Source of the DNA: Legionella clemsonensis
GTDB taxonomy: Bacteria > Pseudomonadota > Gammaproteobacteria > Legionellales > Legionellaceae
Direction of reading: 5' to 3'
Length of the DNA: 64,000 bases
NCBI RefSeq assembly: GCF_002240035.1
Contig: NZ_CP016397.1
Coordinates: forward strand, 850,001-914,000
The notes beneath the pieces were generated by a model that saw only the letters and a program-made list of their open reading frames with translations, was not told where the DNA came from and searched no databases. The position numbers and the translations under genes are program-made. This document shows, in pieces, positions 36,644-46,700 of this stretch (position 1 is its first letter; each line of letters starts with the position of its first letter).

Positions 36644-38524
36644 TTAAATTTCAGCTAAATTTCCTTTTGTCTCTAGCCAGATTTTACGATCAGCTGCTCT
36701 TTTTTTAGCTAACATCATATCCATAAGCGCTAAAGTTGCTTCTTCATCCTCTAAAGTAAGCTGTATCAATCGTCGCGTATTCGGATCCATGGTGGTTTCG
36801 CGCAATTGCATGGGATTCATTTCACCAAGCCCTTTAAAGCGTTGTACATTAATTTTTGCTTTACTGGTTTTGCTCAGTTTTTCTATAATTGTTTGTTTTT
36901 CCTCATCATCCAGCGCGTAATGCACTTCTTTCCCTGCATCAATGCGGTAAAGTGGGGGCATAGCAACAAATACGTGTCCGGCCTGGACCAACGGTTTAAA
37001 GTGACGCAAAAACAGCGCGCATAGCAAGGTTGCAATATGTGCACCATCAGAATCGGCATCGGCAAGGATGCAAAGTTTTCCATAACGAAGCCCAGAAAGA
37101 TCGGGTGACCCTGGATCAACGCCAATTGCGACAGAAATATCATGTATTTCCTGAGAAGCAAGCACTTCTGCAGAATCCACTTCCCAAGAGTTTAAAATTT
37201 TTCCACGTAATGGCAGAATAGCCTGATAATCTTTATTTCGCGCCTGTTTTGCAGAACCCCCTGCCGAATCCCCCTCTACTAGAAATAATTCTGCCTGGCT
37301 TAAATCCTGCTGCAGGCAATCAGCCAGCTTTCCTGGAAGGGCTGGGCCTTGGCTAATACGCTTGCGCGCTACCTGTTTGGCTTGCCGAAGGCGTTTTTGG
37401 GCGCGCTCAATGGCAAATGCAGCAATGATTTCGCCCTGGCTGCGGTGTTGATTTAACCAGAGTGCAAAAGCATCTTTGACGACATTACCCACAAAATTGG
37501 CTATTTGGCGCGAGCTAAGACGTTCTTTAGTTTGACCCGCGAATTGTGGTTCTTTCATTTTGACAGAAAGCACGTACTGGCAGGGCTCCCACAGATCATC
37601 AGCTGTCAACTTGACACCTCTTGGTAATAAATTTCGCAATTCGCAAAATTCAGACAAAGCGTCATAAAGCCCTGAACGTAATCCATTGACATGGGTACCA
37701 CCCTGTGCGGTAGGAATTAAATTGACATAGCTTTCACTTAAACCATTATGGGTTGTTGGTGACCATGCCAGTGCCCAATCAGCGGTTGCTTCTTCGCTGG
37801 CGAATTCGCCAACAAAAGGCTCATCAGGAAAATAATCGGAAGGGAGTGACTGTTTTAAATAATCAGCCAAACCTTTTTCATAACACCAATGGCTCTCTTC
37901 ATTGGTTAATTTATTAATGAAGGTCATGGAGAGTCCAGGGCATAATACGGCTTTAGCCCGCAAAACATGAGTAAGGTGTTTGACGGACATCTTAGTCGTA
38001 TCAAAATATTTTGCATTGGGCCAAAAGCGAATAATTGTGCCGGTATCGCGCTTTTTGGTCACACCCGTTTCATTAAGTTCTTGAATTTTATCACCATTGG
38101 CAAAAGCCATGTGATAAATAATGCCGTTTCGCTTGATAGTAACATCAACACGCTCTGATAAAGCATTAACGACAGAAACCCCTACGCCATGCAAGCCTCC
38201 AGAGAAGCTGTAATTTTTATCTGAAAATTTTCCGCCAGCGTGCAGACGCGTCATAATCACTTCTACACCACTTAAACCAAGTTGTGGATGGAGATCTACA
38301 GGCATCCCTCGACCGTTGTCTTCAACTTCAACGGAGCCGTCTTCATGTAAAACGACAGTGATTTGATTGGCAAAACCTGCAATTACTTCATCAACACTAT
38401 TATCAATGACCTCCTGGGCCAAGTGATTAGGTCTGGTGGTGTCAGTGTACATTCCGGGACGGCGTTGTACAGGTTCAAGACCACTTAATACCTCAATCGC
38501 TTCAGCTGTGTAATTGTCAGACAT
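36644..38524 (-). CDS. parE: DNA topoisomerase IV subunit B
   Basis: A 626-residue GHKL ATPase that partners ParC to decatenate chromosomes. The start ATG at 38524 gives MSDNYTAEAIEVLSGLEPVQ and has AAGG upstream; the frame opens further to 38554 without support. ATP-site motifs are VIDNSVDE, VEDNGRGMPVD and SGGLHGVGVSVVNAL. The TOPRIM domain has LVEGDSAGGSAKQARN with the acidic ADADSDGAHI. The short length and FQILPLRGKILN-type motif separate it from GyrB (about 800 residues). parC is not in the window. Confidence 0.97.
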   Translation of the reverse strand: MSDNYTAEAIEVLSGLEPVQRRPGMYTDTTRPNHLAQEVIDNSVDEVIAGFANQITVVLHEDGSVEVEDNGRGMPVDLHPQLGLSGVEVIMTRLHAGGKFSDKNYSFSGGLHGVGVSVVNALSERVDVTIKRNGIIYHMAFANGDKIQELNETGVTKKRDTGTIIRFWPNAKYFDTTKMSVKHLTHVLRAKAVLCPGLSMTFINKLTNEESHWCYEKGLADYLKQSLPSDYFPDEPFVGEFASEEATADWALAWSPTTHNGLSESYVNLIPTAQGGTHVNGLRSGLYDALSEFCELRNLLPRGVKLTADDLWEPCQYVLSVKMKEPQFAGQTKERLSSRQIANFVGNVVKDAFALWLNQHRSQGEIIAAFAIERAQKRLRQAKQVARKRISQGPALPGKLADCLQQDLSQAELFLVEGDSAGGSAKQARNKDYQAILPLRGKILNSWEVDSAEVLASQEIHDISVAIGVDPGSPDLSGLRYGKLCILADADSDGAHIATLLCALFLRHFKPLVQAGHVFVAMPPLYRIDAGKEVHYALDDEEKQTIIEKLSKTSKAKINVQRFKGLGEMNPMQLRETTMDPNTRRLIQLTLEDEEATLALMDMMLAKKRAADRKIWLETKGNLAEI

Positions 38525-38615
38525 TGATTGTATAACCTTGGTTAAATAAGCCATAGTGTAGCATGAAAATCATCTTATAGAGCGAGAGGCTGGTCTAAAT
38601 CAGTTGGTCAAGAAA

Positions 38616-39686
38616 TTACTCAATTGCAATTTTTCCAAATCTTTCTGCATAATTAAGCGGCTTTTTGGATAAGGCTATTGCAGTATGGATTGCCGTCTTC
38701 ATAAAAATTTTTGCCAACTCATCATTTCGGGTTGCTGTAGGATTCCCCTCATCACATTGCATTTGAATGCGCTTATCCAGTGGGAGTTGGCCCAATAGAG
38801 GTACTGAAAAAGTTTGACTTAAAATTTCACCACCACCATGACCAAAAATGGTCTCTTGATGACCACACTGACTGCAAACATGCAGTGACATGTTTTCTAC
38901 CAATCCAAGAACATCGATGTTGGTGCGAGCAAACATTTTGATCGCTTTTTGAGCATCTAAGGTGGCTACATTTTGCGGTGTGGTAACAATGATAGCACCT
39001 GCCAAAGGAATTTTTTGTACCAGACTTAATTGGATATCACCGGTACCGGGAGGTAAATCAATCAATAAATAATCAAGCTCATCCCATTTTGTTATATCGA
39101 GCATTTGGATTAATGATTTAGCCAGCATAGGACCGCGCCATATCAACGCTTCCTGATGATCGGTGAGGTAGCCAATGGACATAGCCTGGACACCCTGAGC
39201 AAAAATGGGTAAATAATGCTCTTCATTGACCTGTACGGGTTCTGTGCTACCTAACATCAGGGGAATGCTGGGGCCATAAATATCAGCGTCAAGAATACCG
39301 ACTTTAGCGCCTGCTCGTGATAAAGCGATAGCCAAATTAATCGCTACCGTTGATTTGCCTACACCCCCTTTGCCTGAGCCAACGGCAATTAAATTTTTGG
39401 CCCCTTTTAAACCTTTTCCAATAAGCTGGGTGCGATGGGCTTTTATAAAAAAGTTCAGGGCAATTTTAATTTCATAATCAGGCAAGGCCTGTGCAAGGTG
39501 GTTTTTTAACGCAGGTAATAAACTTTCTTCTAAAGGCAGGGTAGGAAAACCTGCTTGTAGTGTAATTTCTATTTGCTTGTTGTTGACCCTCACTATAGGT
39601 TGTAATCCCATCTGTTGTGGGGTCAGGTCAAGCCATTGGTCATGGACAGTATTAAGCAGTTCAATAACGGTATTTTCAATAGTCAT
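38616..39686 (-). CDS. apbC: Mrp/ApbC-type iron-sulfur cluster carrier ATPase
   Basis: A 356-residue P-loop NTPase of the Mrp/NBP35 family that carries Fe-S clusters to apoproteins. An N-terminal MIP18-like domain (residues about 1-85) precedes the deviant Walker A GSGKGGVGKSTVAINLA, LDADIYGPSIPLMLG, and LIDLPPGTGD. The cluster-bridging C-x-x-C is MSLHVCSQCGHQ. I start at the ATG at 39686, which has GGAT upstream; the frame reaches 39710. It is divergent from nothing nearby and is upstream of parE on the same strand, 91 bp away. Confidence 0.95.
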   Translation of the reverse strand: MTIENTVIELLNTVHDQWLDLTPQQMGLQPIVRVNNKQIEITLQAGFPTLPLEESLLPALKNHLAQALPDYEIKIALNFFIKAHRTQLIGKGLKGAKNLIAVGSGKGGVGKSTVAINLAIALSRAGAKVGILDADIYGPSIPLMLGSTEPVQVNEEHYLPIFAQGVQAMSIGYLTDHQEALIWRGPMLAKSLIQMLDITKWDELDYLLIDLPPGTGDIQLSLVQKIPLAGAIIVTTPQNVATLDAQKAIKMFARTNIDVLGLVENMSLHVCSQCGHQETIFGHGGGEILSQTFSVPLLGQLPLDKRIQMQCDEGNPTATRNDELAKIFMKTAIHTAIALSKKPLNYAERFGKIAIE

Positions 39687-40027
39687 ACAACAATCCAAAG
39701 AGTTTAGCATAAATGAACATAATAGCAGATAACGGAACTCCGTAGATTTAAATCTTGCTAATCAGGCAAAATCATATCATTTTGAATTAATTTCACGCGC
39801 TTATCTTGCCTAAGTTACCGTTATCCTGAGCAAAGTGAGATTCTCAGCAGATAAAATCCCGCTCTTTGGACGAAAAGATCCTTCAAGCGACCATGTCGCT
39901 GTCAGGATGATGCCTTTGTTGTTTATATTTATTAGATAAAGTAAGAGTGTTCCCTGTCTTGCTGATTACGCTGCGCTTCACCAAGGTTAACTGGAGCGTA
40001 GTTGCGGCAACTAAACTTTTATTATTC
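39687..40027. other. Intergenic region with a palindromic repeat remnant
   Basis: About 340 bp without a gene. It contains the repeat described at 39818-39912 and the promoter of apbC. A short TCCCTGT/ACAGGGA pair spans 39952 to the stop of the GDSL gene and might form part of its terminator. Confidence 0.45.
39818..39912. repeat. Dispersed palindromic repeat remnant
   Basis: An imperfect inverted repeat with core ATCCTGA (39823-39829) and TCAGGAT (39902-39908) encloses a stretch with GGACGAAAAGATCC. A related half, sharing CCTGAGCAAA, lies at 32026-32045. The layout resembles small intergenic palindromic elements of intracellular bacteria; I am inferring this from two copies only. Confidence 0.45.
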
Positions 40028-41401
40028 TTAAAAAAGAGAACAGGGATTTTCATTACCCTCTTCAAGGGTATGCTCATTTTCTTTATTGTGAAGTTTTTTC
40101 ATAGCTGCTACCAAGGAAGGATTTTTAGCAATTAATTTCCCCTCATTATCAATCCAGCCTAACTCAGTAATCACTTCTCGTGTGCGTTTGCCGCCGTCTT
40201 CTAAAGCATGCTTTAGAATATTCTCTAAAGTAAGTGATTCGGTTTTATAATTGATGTGTGTAGTTCGGAAAAATCCAAACCAACCCTCCTTATCATCTTT
40301 CCATTTCTGGCCGTAATTTTCACGAAATTGGGTTAAGAGTGATTCGTGCGGGGCTGAGAAATGGTATTTTTCACTGAATTCGTCATAAAATTTTTCGGCT
40401 AAAATTTTATGAACATGTGCTGAGGGATGCTTGTCATCCCAAAACATATAACCTGGCGCTGGTGAAGTTTTATTTGAATTTAACTTAAAATCTTTTGACT
40501 CAAGATAGGGGGAGTGAATTTTTGCAGAATCAAGCTGATATTTTTGCGGATTATAATAGGCATCGGTAAAAATTTTATTGACATCAAAGGTATTAATAGA
40601 ACAATTAGGGTGTTTTTCTGATAATTCTGTTACTTTTTGCTGTAGTAATTGGTTATAGTAGTTACACACCTCCCGTGCATTAGCCTGCTCTTTTTCACCT
40701 AATCGATAAAAATGGGGAGTCAGTGATAAATCAGGCAGATTAAACAAGACGAAATGGTAATACCCTGCTTTGATTAATTCCTCAGCGTTCTTAATTCTTG
40801 CCAGAACTGCTTTTTCCGCCTCTTCTTTAGAGGGTTCATTATTAACTGTGATTAAATCATTAGCGCCAGACCATTCGGTAATAAGGGTTCTTTTTTTATG
40901 TTCTGCAGAAATAGCACGTGCATTATCATCCGCCAAGAGTAAGCTGCGTTTTTCATCAAGATTAGAGACAACCTTCTCTGTAACAAGACATTTAATATTG
41001 GTAGTGATTCTGCCAGAGTAATCATAAGAAGTCAGGCCACCTTCGTCATAATACCTGATAAAATCACGTCCTGCGAAATTGATACGTCTATAATCATCAA
41101 GCTTCAGATTGTGGAGAGAATTTTCTACCTTTGGATCATGAACAATTACCTCATCAGCAATCTCGGTAGAGTCTTCACCCTTACGCTTAAGGGTGCGAAT
41201 AATTCTTTCCTCGACGAAGTCAGTTCCGAAGTCAGTATCCCAAACGTAACCATTCGTGAATGCCCCCTTAGGCGATTTGCCTTTTAAACCACTTAAACCA
41301 TCCATTGGGATTAAACCACCCAGTTTTTTATGAGCCATTCTCCCTGGATCAGAAAGGCTATCGCCCATGGAGATGATATGTTCAATGATTGGTTTAGGCA
41401 T
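40028..41401 (-). CDS. Cytosolic-type GDSL/SGNH lipase-like hydrolase ending in a CaaX-like motif (candidate effector)
   Basis: A 457-residue GDSL hydrolase. Block I is SMGDSLSDPG with the nucleophile Ser15; the oxyanion Gly is likely G111 in INFAGRDF; block III is GAND at 179-182; the catalytic Asp/His block V is WDDKHPSAH with D322 and H325. This set matches PlaA/PlaC/thermolabile-haemolysin-type lipases/acyltransferases. Unlike those, there is no signal peptide: the GDSL motif starts at residue 13. The acidic stretch EEGNE lies near the end, and the last four residues are CSLF (C454-F457), a CaaX-like box compatible with host geranylgeranylation. A PmrA-like operator precedes the gene. Secretion by Dot/Icm and prenylation are inferences. 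Confidence 0.88.
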   Translation of the reverse strand: MPKPIIEHIISMGDSLSDPGRMAHKKLGGLIPMDGLSGLKGKSPKGAFTNGYVWDTDFGTDFVEERIIRTLKRKGEDSTEIADEVIVHDPKVENSLHNLKLDDYRRINFAGRDFIRYYDEGGLTSYDYSGRITTNIKCLVTEKVVSNLDEKRSLLLADDNARAISAEHKKRTLITEWSGANDLITVNNEPSKEEAEKAVLARIKNAEELIKAGYYHFVLFNLPDLSLTPHFYRLGEKEQANAREVCNYYNQLLQQKVTELSEKHPNCSINTFDVNKIFTDAYYNPQKYQLDSAKIHSPYLESKDFKLNSNKTSPAPGYMFWDDKHPSAHVHKILAEKFYDEFSEKYHFSAPHESLLTQFRENYGQKWKDDKEGWFGFFRTTHINYKTESLTLENILKHALEDGGKRTREVITELGWIDNEGKLIAKNPSLVAAMKKLHNKENEHTLEEGNENPCSLF

Positions 41402-41432
41402 GGTTTCCTCAGCGAGAAGTTAATTGACAGTG

Positions 41433-41465
41433 TTTATAAAATCACACACTTAAGATAATATTAAA
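41433..41465 (-). promoter_or_regulatory. PmrA-like operator and -10 of the GDSL hydrolase gene
   Basis: Read on the minus strand, TTTAAT (41465-41460), five bases, and CTTAAG (41454-41449) match YTTAAK-N5-YTTAAK exactly, and the first half extends to TTTAATATT, 8 of 9 of the Legionella consensus cTTAATatT as I recall it. A TATAAA -10 lies 7 bp past the second nine-base unit (41438-41433), 32 bp from the start codon. Confidence 0.6.
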
Positions 41466-41570
41466 TACCATAAAGTAAATGAATTGAGCAAAAGGAATTA
41501 TTTTGATTTAGAATAATTGATCAAATTGGTTCATAATTGTACTAATAGGTTATTGTAGCAAGGATGCAGT

Positions 41571-43679
41571 ATGAAAAAAGTACAATGTTTAAAATTTCTG
41601 GGGCTTTTATTAATGTGTAGCTTTTTTGCTGCACCAAGTCTTGCTGCTCCTGATACTATTCCCACCGTTGCTCGTTTAAGCTATATGAAAGGCGTGATTA
41701 GCTTTGCTCCTGCAGGGCTTAAAAAATGGATTAAAGTGAGCTTAAACCGTCCGTTGGTGATTGGTGATCAGTTGTGGGCTGATAAGAATGGATTGGTTGA
41801 ATTACAATTAGGTACAGCAGTGGTTCGTATTGGTGATCACACCAGCCTTAAAATTTTAAATCTCAATAATACGATTGCCCAGTTTCAACAGACCAATGGC
41901 ATGCTAGGGTTAAGTGTTAAACCAGAAAATAAGAACAGACGCTATGAAATTGATACGCCTAATCTTGCTTTCACTACTACTGTTTCTGGTTATTATCGCA
42001 TTGATGTTGATAGTAAAAAAAATGTAACTATTGTAACTGTGCGTAAAGGTAGAGGTGATATCTACGGCAAAAATTCTTCCTTTAAAATTAAGGAAGGGCA
42101 ATCCTGTCGCTTTACAGGGAATGATTTGAAAGGCTACCAATGTAGTGCTGTGGGTCCTGCTGATGATTTCGATCGCTTTAATTTAGAACGTGATCGTCGT
42201 TCTGTTAAAACAGTGATTAAATATGTTGCTCCAGAAATGATTGGTTATGAGGATCTGGAACATTATGGTACATGGAAGGTCATTAAAACCTATGGTCGCG
42301 TATGGGTTCCTCAAGTGACAGTCACCAACTGGGCTCCTTACCGCATGGGGCGATGGATATGGCTTAATCGTTGGGGTTGGACCTGGGTTGATGATCAACC
42401 CTGGGGTTTTGCACCTTTCCACTATGGTCGTTGGACACGTTGGCAAAATCAATGGGTATGGGTTCCTGGGCCGCGCAATATAGCGCCAGTTTACGCACCT
42501 GCATTGGTTGCCTTTGTGGGAGGAAGACAATTTAATTTACGAGTAGGAGGCGCTCCAGGAATTGCCTGGTTTCCGCTTGCACCAGGTGAAATTTATATAC
42601 CTCCCTATCGGGTAAACCAAAATTATTTTACGCAAGTAAATATCAGCAATACCGTGATTAATCAAACCTATATTAATCAGATTTATAATGCATCAACAGT
42701 TAATATTAATTATCAAAATATTAATATACCTACTGCCATTACTGCGGTACCAACCACCACATTTGTGCAGTCAGTTCCTGTTAATACAGAAGCGGTTGAA
42801 ATTTCGCCAGAGACTTTGAAGGCTGCTCCTGTAACACCGGTGGCTGAGGTGGTACCTGAACCCATCAGTGTTCAAGGGGGAAATGCACCTTCTAGTGCTG
42901 TTCCAAGCAGTGAAATAGTTAATGAAGAGACGGTAACTCAAACAGAGCCTCCTCCGGAGCCTATACCGTTTACTCAAGAGCAATCGTTGTTGGCTAATGA
43001 TCCAGGCAAACCTTTGACAGAAGAACAGCTTGAACAACTCTCACCACAGGCGCCGTCTCAGGAACAGCAACCAGCGCCTGAAGTACAACCAGCGCCTGAA
43101 GTACAACCAGCGCCTGAAGTACAACCAGCGCCTGAAGTACAACCAGCGCCTGAAGTACAACCAGCGCCTGAAGTACAACCAGCGCCTGAAGTACAACCAG
43201 CGCCTGAAGTTCAGCCAGCGCCTGAAGTTCAGCCAGCGCCTGAAGTTCAGCCAGCGCCTGAAGTACAATCAGCGCCTGAAGTACAACCAGCGCCTGAAGT
43301 ACAACCAGCGCCTGAAGTTCAGCCAGCGCCTGAAGTTCAGCCAGCGCCTGAAGTACAACCAGCGCCTGAAGTTCAGCCAGCGCCTGAAGTTCAGCCAGCG
43401 CCTGAAGTTCAGCCAGCGCCTGAAGTTCAGCCAGCGCCTGAAGTTCAGCCAGCGCCTGAAGTACAATCAGCGCCTGAAGTACAACCAGCGCCTGAAGTAC
43501 AACCAGCGCCTGAAGTTCAGCCAGCGCCTGAAGTTCAGCCAGCGCCTGAAGTTCAGCCAGCACCTCAGGCTCCTGAAACTCCTGAGATTCAGCAGACTCC
43601 TCACTTACAACAAGCACCGGAGATGCAACAAGCTCCGCAAATTCAATCCACTCCGGAAATTGAGCAAAATGCTCCCTAG
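41571..43679 (+). CDS. Exported FecR-domain protein with DUF6600-like region and 27 hexapeptide repeats
   Basis: A 702-residue exported protein. A signal peptide (residues 1-25, ending SLAA) is followed by a FecR-type beta domain (about 35-175) and a Trp-rich region (about 225-310) with repeated WxxW/GRW units (MGRWIWLNRWGWTWVDDQPW) as in DUF6600 proteins. A linker with many Asn/Ile strands (340-385) leads to a Pro/Glu/Gln-rich region: residues 501-662 are 27 exact copies of P-A-P-E-V-Q, two of them with Ser for Pro. No membrane anchor or LPXTG/autotransporter end is visible. It probably works in the periplasm or at the cell surface, with the repeat as a stiff spacer. Confidence 0.88.
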   Translation: MKKVQCLKFLGLLLMCSFFAAPSLAAPDTIPTVARLSYMKGVISFAPAGLKKWIKVSLNRPLVIGDQLWADKNGLVELQLGTAVVRIGDHTSLKILNLNNTIAQFQQTNGMLGLSVKPENKNRRYEIDTPNLAFTTTVSGYYRIDVDSKKNVTIVTVRKGRGDIYGKNSSFKIKEGQSCRFTGNDLKGYQCSAVGPADDFDRFNLERDRRSVKTVIKYVAPEMIGYEDLEHYGTWKVIKTYGRVWVPQVTVTNWAPYRMGRWIWLNRWGWTWVDDQPWGFAPFHYGRWTRWQNQWVWVPGPRNIAPVYAPALVAFVGGRQFNLRVGGAPGIAWFPLAPGEIYIPPYRVNQNYFTQVNISNTVINQTYINQIYNASTVNINYQNINIPTAITAVPTTTFVQSVPVNTEAVEISPETLKAAPVTPVAEVVPEPISVQGGNAPSSAVPSSEIVNEETVTQTEPPPEPIPFTQEQSLLANDPGKPLTEEQLEQLSPQAPSQEQQPAPEVQPAPEVQPAPEVQPAPEVQPAPEVQPAPEVQPAPEVQPAPEVQPAPEVQPAPEVQPAPEVQSAPEVQPAPEVQPAPEVQPAPEVQPAPEVQPAPEVQPAPEVQPAPEVQPAPEVQPAPEVQPAPEVQSAPEVQPAPEVQPAPEVQPAPEVQPAPEVQPAPQAPETPEIQQTPHLQQAPEMQQAPQIQSTPEIEQNAP
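43071..43556 (+). repeat. 18-bp tandem repeat, 27 copies (VNTR)
   Basis: Twenty-seven units of 18 bp encode PAPEVQ. Three unit variants differ in codon choice (gtacaa-cca, gttcag-cca, gtacaa-tca) and are arranged in blocks. The order tca, two gtacaa, two gttcag occurs twice, which points to block duplications. The length is a multiple of three, so copy changes keep the frame. Confidence 0.98.
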
Positions 43680-43731
43680 TTGAGAGTGAGTTTGCTGGCA
43701 ACGGAAGAATGAGTAACTACAACTTTTTAAG

Positions 43732-46700
43732 TTACAGGGTCAGCAAAGAAAGTTCTTCTGTATACGCCCACTCTATCCAATTACCTTTTGCAAGGTAATA
43801 AACCCCACAGCGAATAGGGTGGCTGGATTGTCTGGATAACAGGTGTGCATATTCATTAACCTGCAGGCGGTGTTTGGCTTGTGCAGTTTCATCGTCGCTT
43901 CCAGTTTTAAAATCAATGACCCACCGTGTCCCCGCATCGATAAAAGTACGATCGATAATGCGTGTCATTGCAGTATGTTCACTGACGAATAGTGCATATT
44001 CGTTGGCTTCTTCTTCATGAGTCTTAATTAGCCATTGTCCAATGGGTTCGGTAAATAATTGCTGTAGCTGTTGTCTTAAGTTTTCACAAGCCTCATTTAA
44101 TTCGCTTTTTGTAAATCCTAATGATTTAAAACGGTTAGTTACCAATTGCCATGGTAATTCTTCAAAACTGATTGGATGATTATTACAAATCCATTGTAAT
44201 AATTCATGCGCTACAATGCCGATTTGACGCGCATTGGTCGAATAAGGAATTAAAGTAGCTTGTCCTTCTTGTAAGGAGGAGGAGGGTATTGGTAAATTTT
44301 CATAAAAGTGAGCAGGTAATTGCTGGCGTAAAGGGAGTGAAATTTCCTGACTTTCCTTTGTTAACACTGCTTCATTGGTTATAAATTCTTGATGCTTTAA
44401 TAGATGACGGAAAGTACCCTTGGTCTCTTTTTCACGATTATCAAAAAGATAAAGACGTTTTTTAGCACGAGTAACAGCAACATAGAGTAAGCGCTGTAAT
44501 TCATAGCTGTCTTTTTTGGCATCAAGTTTGGCAAGATAATCATAAAGTTTGCATTCTTCTTGATAAGCTGCTTTTACTGGCGAAACCAGTAGCAGATCAT
44601 TTCTCTCTGCACCTGGAAGTTTTAACCAACGCAATAAGGGTTGATCAGTGTTATGCGTTTTGGCGCTTAAACCTGGTAAAATGACACAATCAAATTCCAA
44701 GCCCTTCGATTTATGAATAGTCATAACCTGCAAACGTGAAGCAGTGGTACGTTGGGAATAGAGTTTATTAAATTCAATTTTAAATTGTTCCAGATTAGGA
44801 AATTGTCCTTTAGCAGTAAAGCGCTCAAGTAGCTGCCAAAATTGCTCAAGATCTTCCTGTTGCTGGGCATTTAGAATATGTTGCCCGTGCAACTGTTTGA
44901 AGGTTAATTCAATCCAATCGACTAAGGTTTCTTGCTGACGCAAATGCAGAGCATTTTTTATTACTTGATATACAAACTTAAGTCTGGTATGTGTATTTTC
45001 CTCAAAAGGCAACTCATCCATTTGTGAAAGAATTTCATAGATTGACTTATTCTTATTTACATTTGCAATGACATGTAACTCTTCAAGTGACAAACCACAA
45101 AAAGGACTTCTTAATAAGGCTAACCACGCCAGCCGACTTGCGGGTAGCAGTAAAACCTGGGTGAGTGTCCAGAGATCACGAAGATGAGGAAGTTGAGATA
45201 GACAATCGATTTCAACACCCTGAAAAGGCACATTCTTTTCACGTAATAAGCGGGTGATTTGAGTAAGCTGGTTGCGAGAACGCACGAGAATGGCAATGTC
45301 CTGTTCCGAATGTGCTTGAAGCTCAGCAATAGCACAATCAACCACTGCTTCGGCTTCTTTTGTTCGAGTGGGAAATTGACAGGCGCTAATCAAACTTGCT
45401 TCATCTGCAAAAATCACCGGTGTAGCATGATGAAATGAAATTGCTCCGGATTCAATCTCATCGAACTTTGGAAAAATCATTTGAAATTGCTGATTTACCC
45501 AATGAACAATTGTTGGTGTGGAGCGAAAATTACAGCATAACTCTAAAAACTCCAGTTTTACCGATCCTATGCCTTCTTGTTTTGCTTTTAGAAAAAGACC
45601 TACTTCCGCTTGACGAAAGCGATAGATGGATTGCATAGGATCGCCCACTACAAAAAGAGTTCTGCCATCGCCAGGTTGCCAACCGTTTAACAATTTTGTT
45701 AATAACTGGAACTGTTGAATGGAGGTATCCTGAAATTCATCAATTAAAAAATGATGGATTGTATTATCAAAGTACAAGGTTAAATCGGTAGGCTGTTCTT
45801 CATTGCCTAAGGCAAATAAAGCCTGCTGAGAAATTGCTGTAAAATCTACTTCATTGTTTTCTGCAAAGATTAAATGCAGATGTCCAACCAGTAAGGGTAA
45901 TAAAGTAAATAAAGATTGAAGAACTTGCCATTGCTCTGTAGCGTATTGGGATGGAGGCAAATCCTTAATATGCAAAAGCGTTTCCAGAAATTCTGGCTCC
46001 CTGTTTAGTTCAGTTAACAGCGCTTTACTTGCAGTTTTCAATTCATCATAAAGCTTATCGTCACAGACGCCACGTTTTAGGCCAACATGGTGATCAAAAC
46101 TTTGGCGTAACGTGTTTTGTGAGGTGAGTAACAAAGCTGCCAAACCCAAGGCAATCTCACGGTTCAGTTCATCATTATTATGCCATTCTCGCAATACAAA
46201 ACGGGGCGATTCAGGAGCATTTTCGATGGTAGCCAACTGGCGAGCGAGTGAACATAATTGGGTGCGACAGGATAGGGGGATAGACTGTTTGAACCGCAGA
46301 AGCGCTTGTTGTTCAATGAGTTTTAGCGTGTTTTCAAAACAAACCTGAGTTTGCTCTCGTGCAATATACAAGACTGAAAGCCATTGATCGCGATTAGCTA
46401 ACAAGTCACTGAATAAATTCAGGAGCTTATCCTGACGATTATCAAGATGTCTTAGCAAGTTTTTCAGGGGAAGATGCAAATTACTCTCAGCCAGAGCATA
46501 GGCTAAAAAAGAACGAGCCGCTGCCTGATAATGAGGTTGTGCATTTTCCGTGACCTGAGCATAAGGAATTTGTTTTTCCAGCAAGGGAATGGCTTGGCAA
46601 ATTATTTGACATAAAGAATCAATAGTCATTACACGCAGGCGATTAGGCTGCTGTAGTATTTGCCACTTCAATTGCTGGCTACGAGCCAAGGCTTCTTTAG

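Noticed and set aside
43071-43556. Possible CRISPR array
   Set aside because: Units are contiguous 18-mers without unique spacers and are in frame within a coding sequence.
42994-43701. Long open frames on both strands across the hexapeptide repeat (including minus-strand 42994-43701 and plus-strand 43030-43683)
   Set aside because: The 18-bp unit has no stop in several frames, so repetition alone keeps them open. The frame from 41571 has the signal peptide and globular domains.
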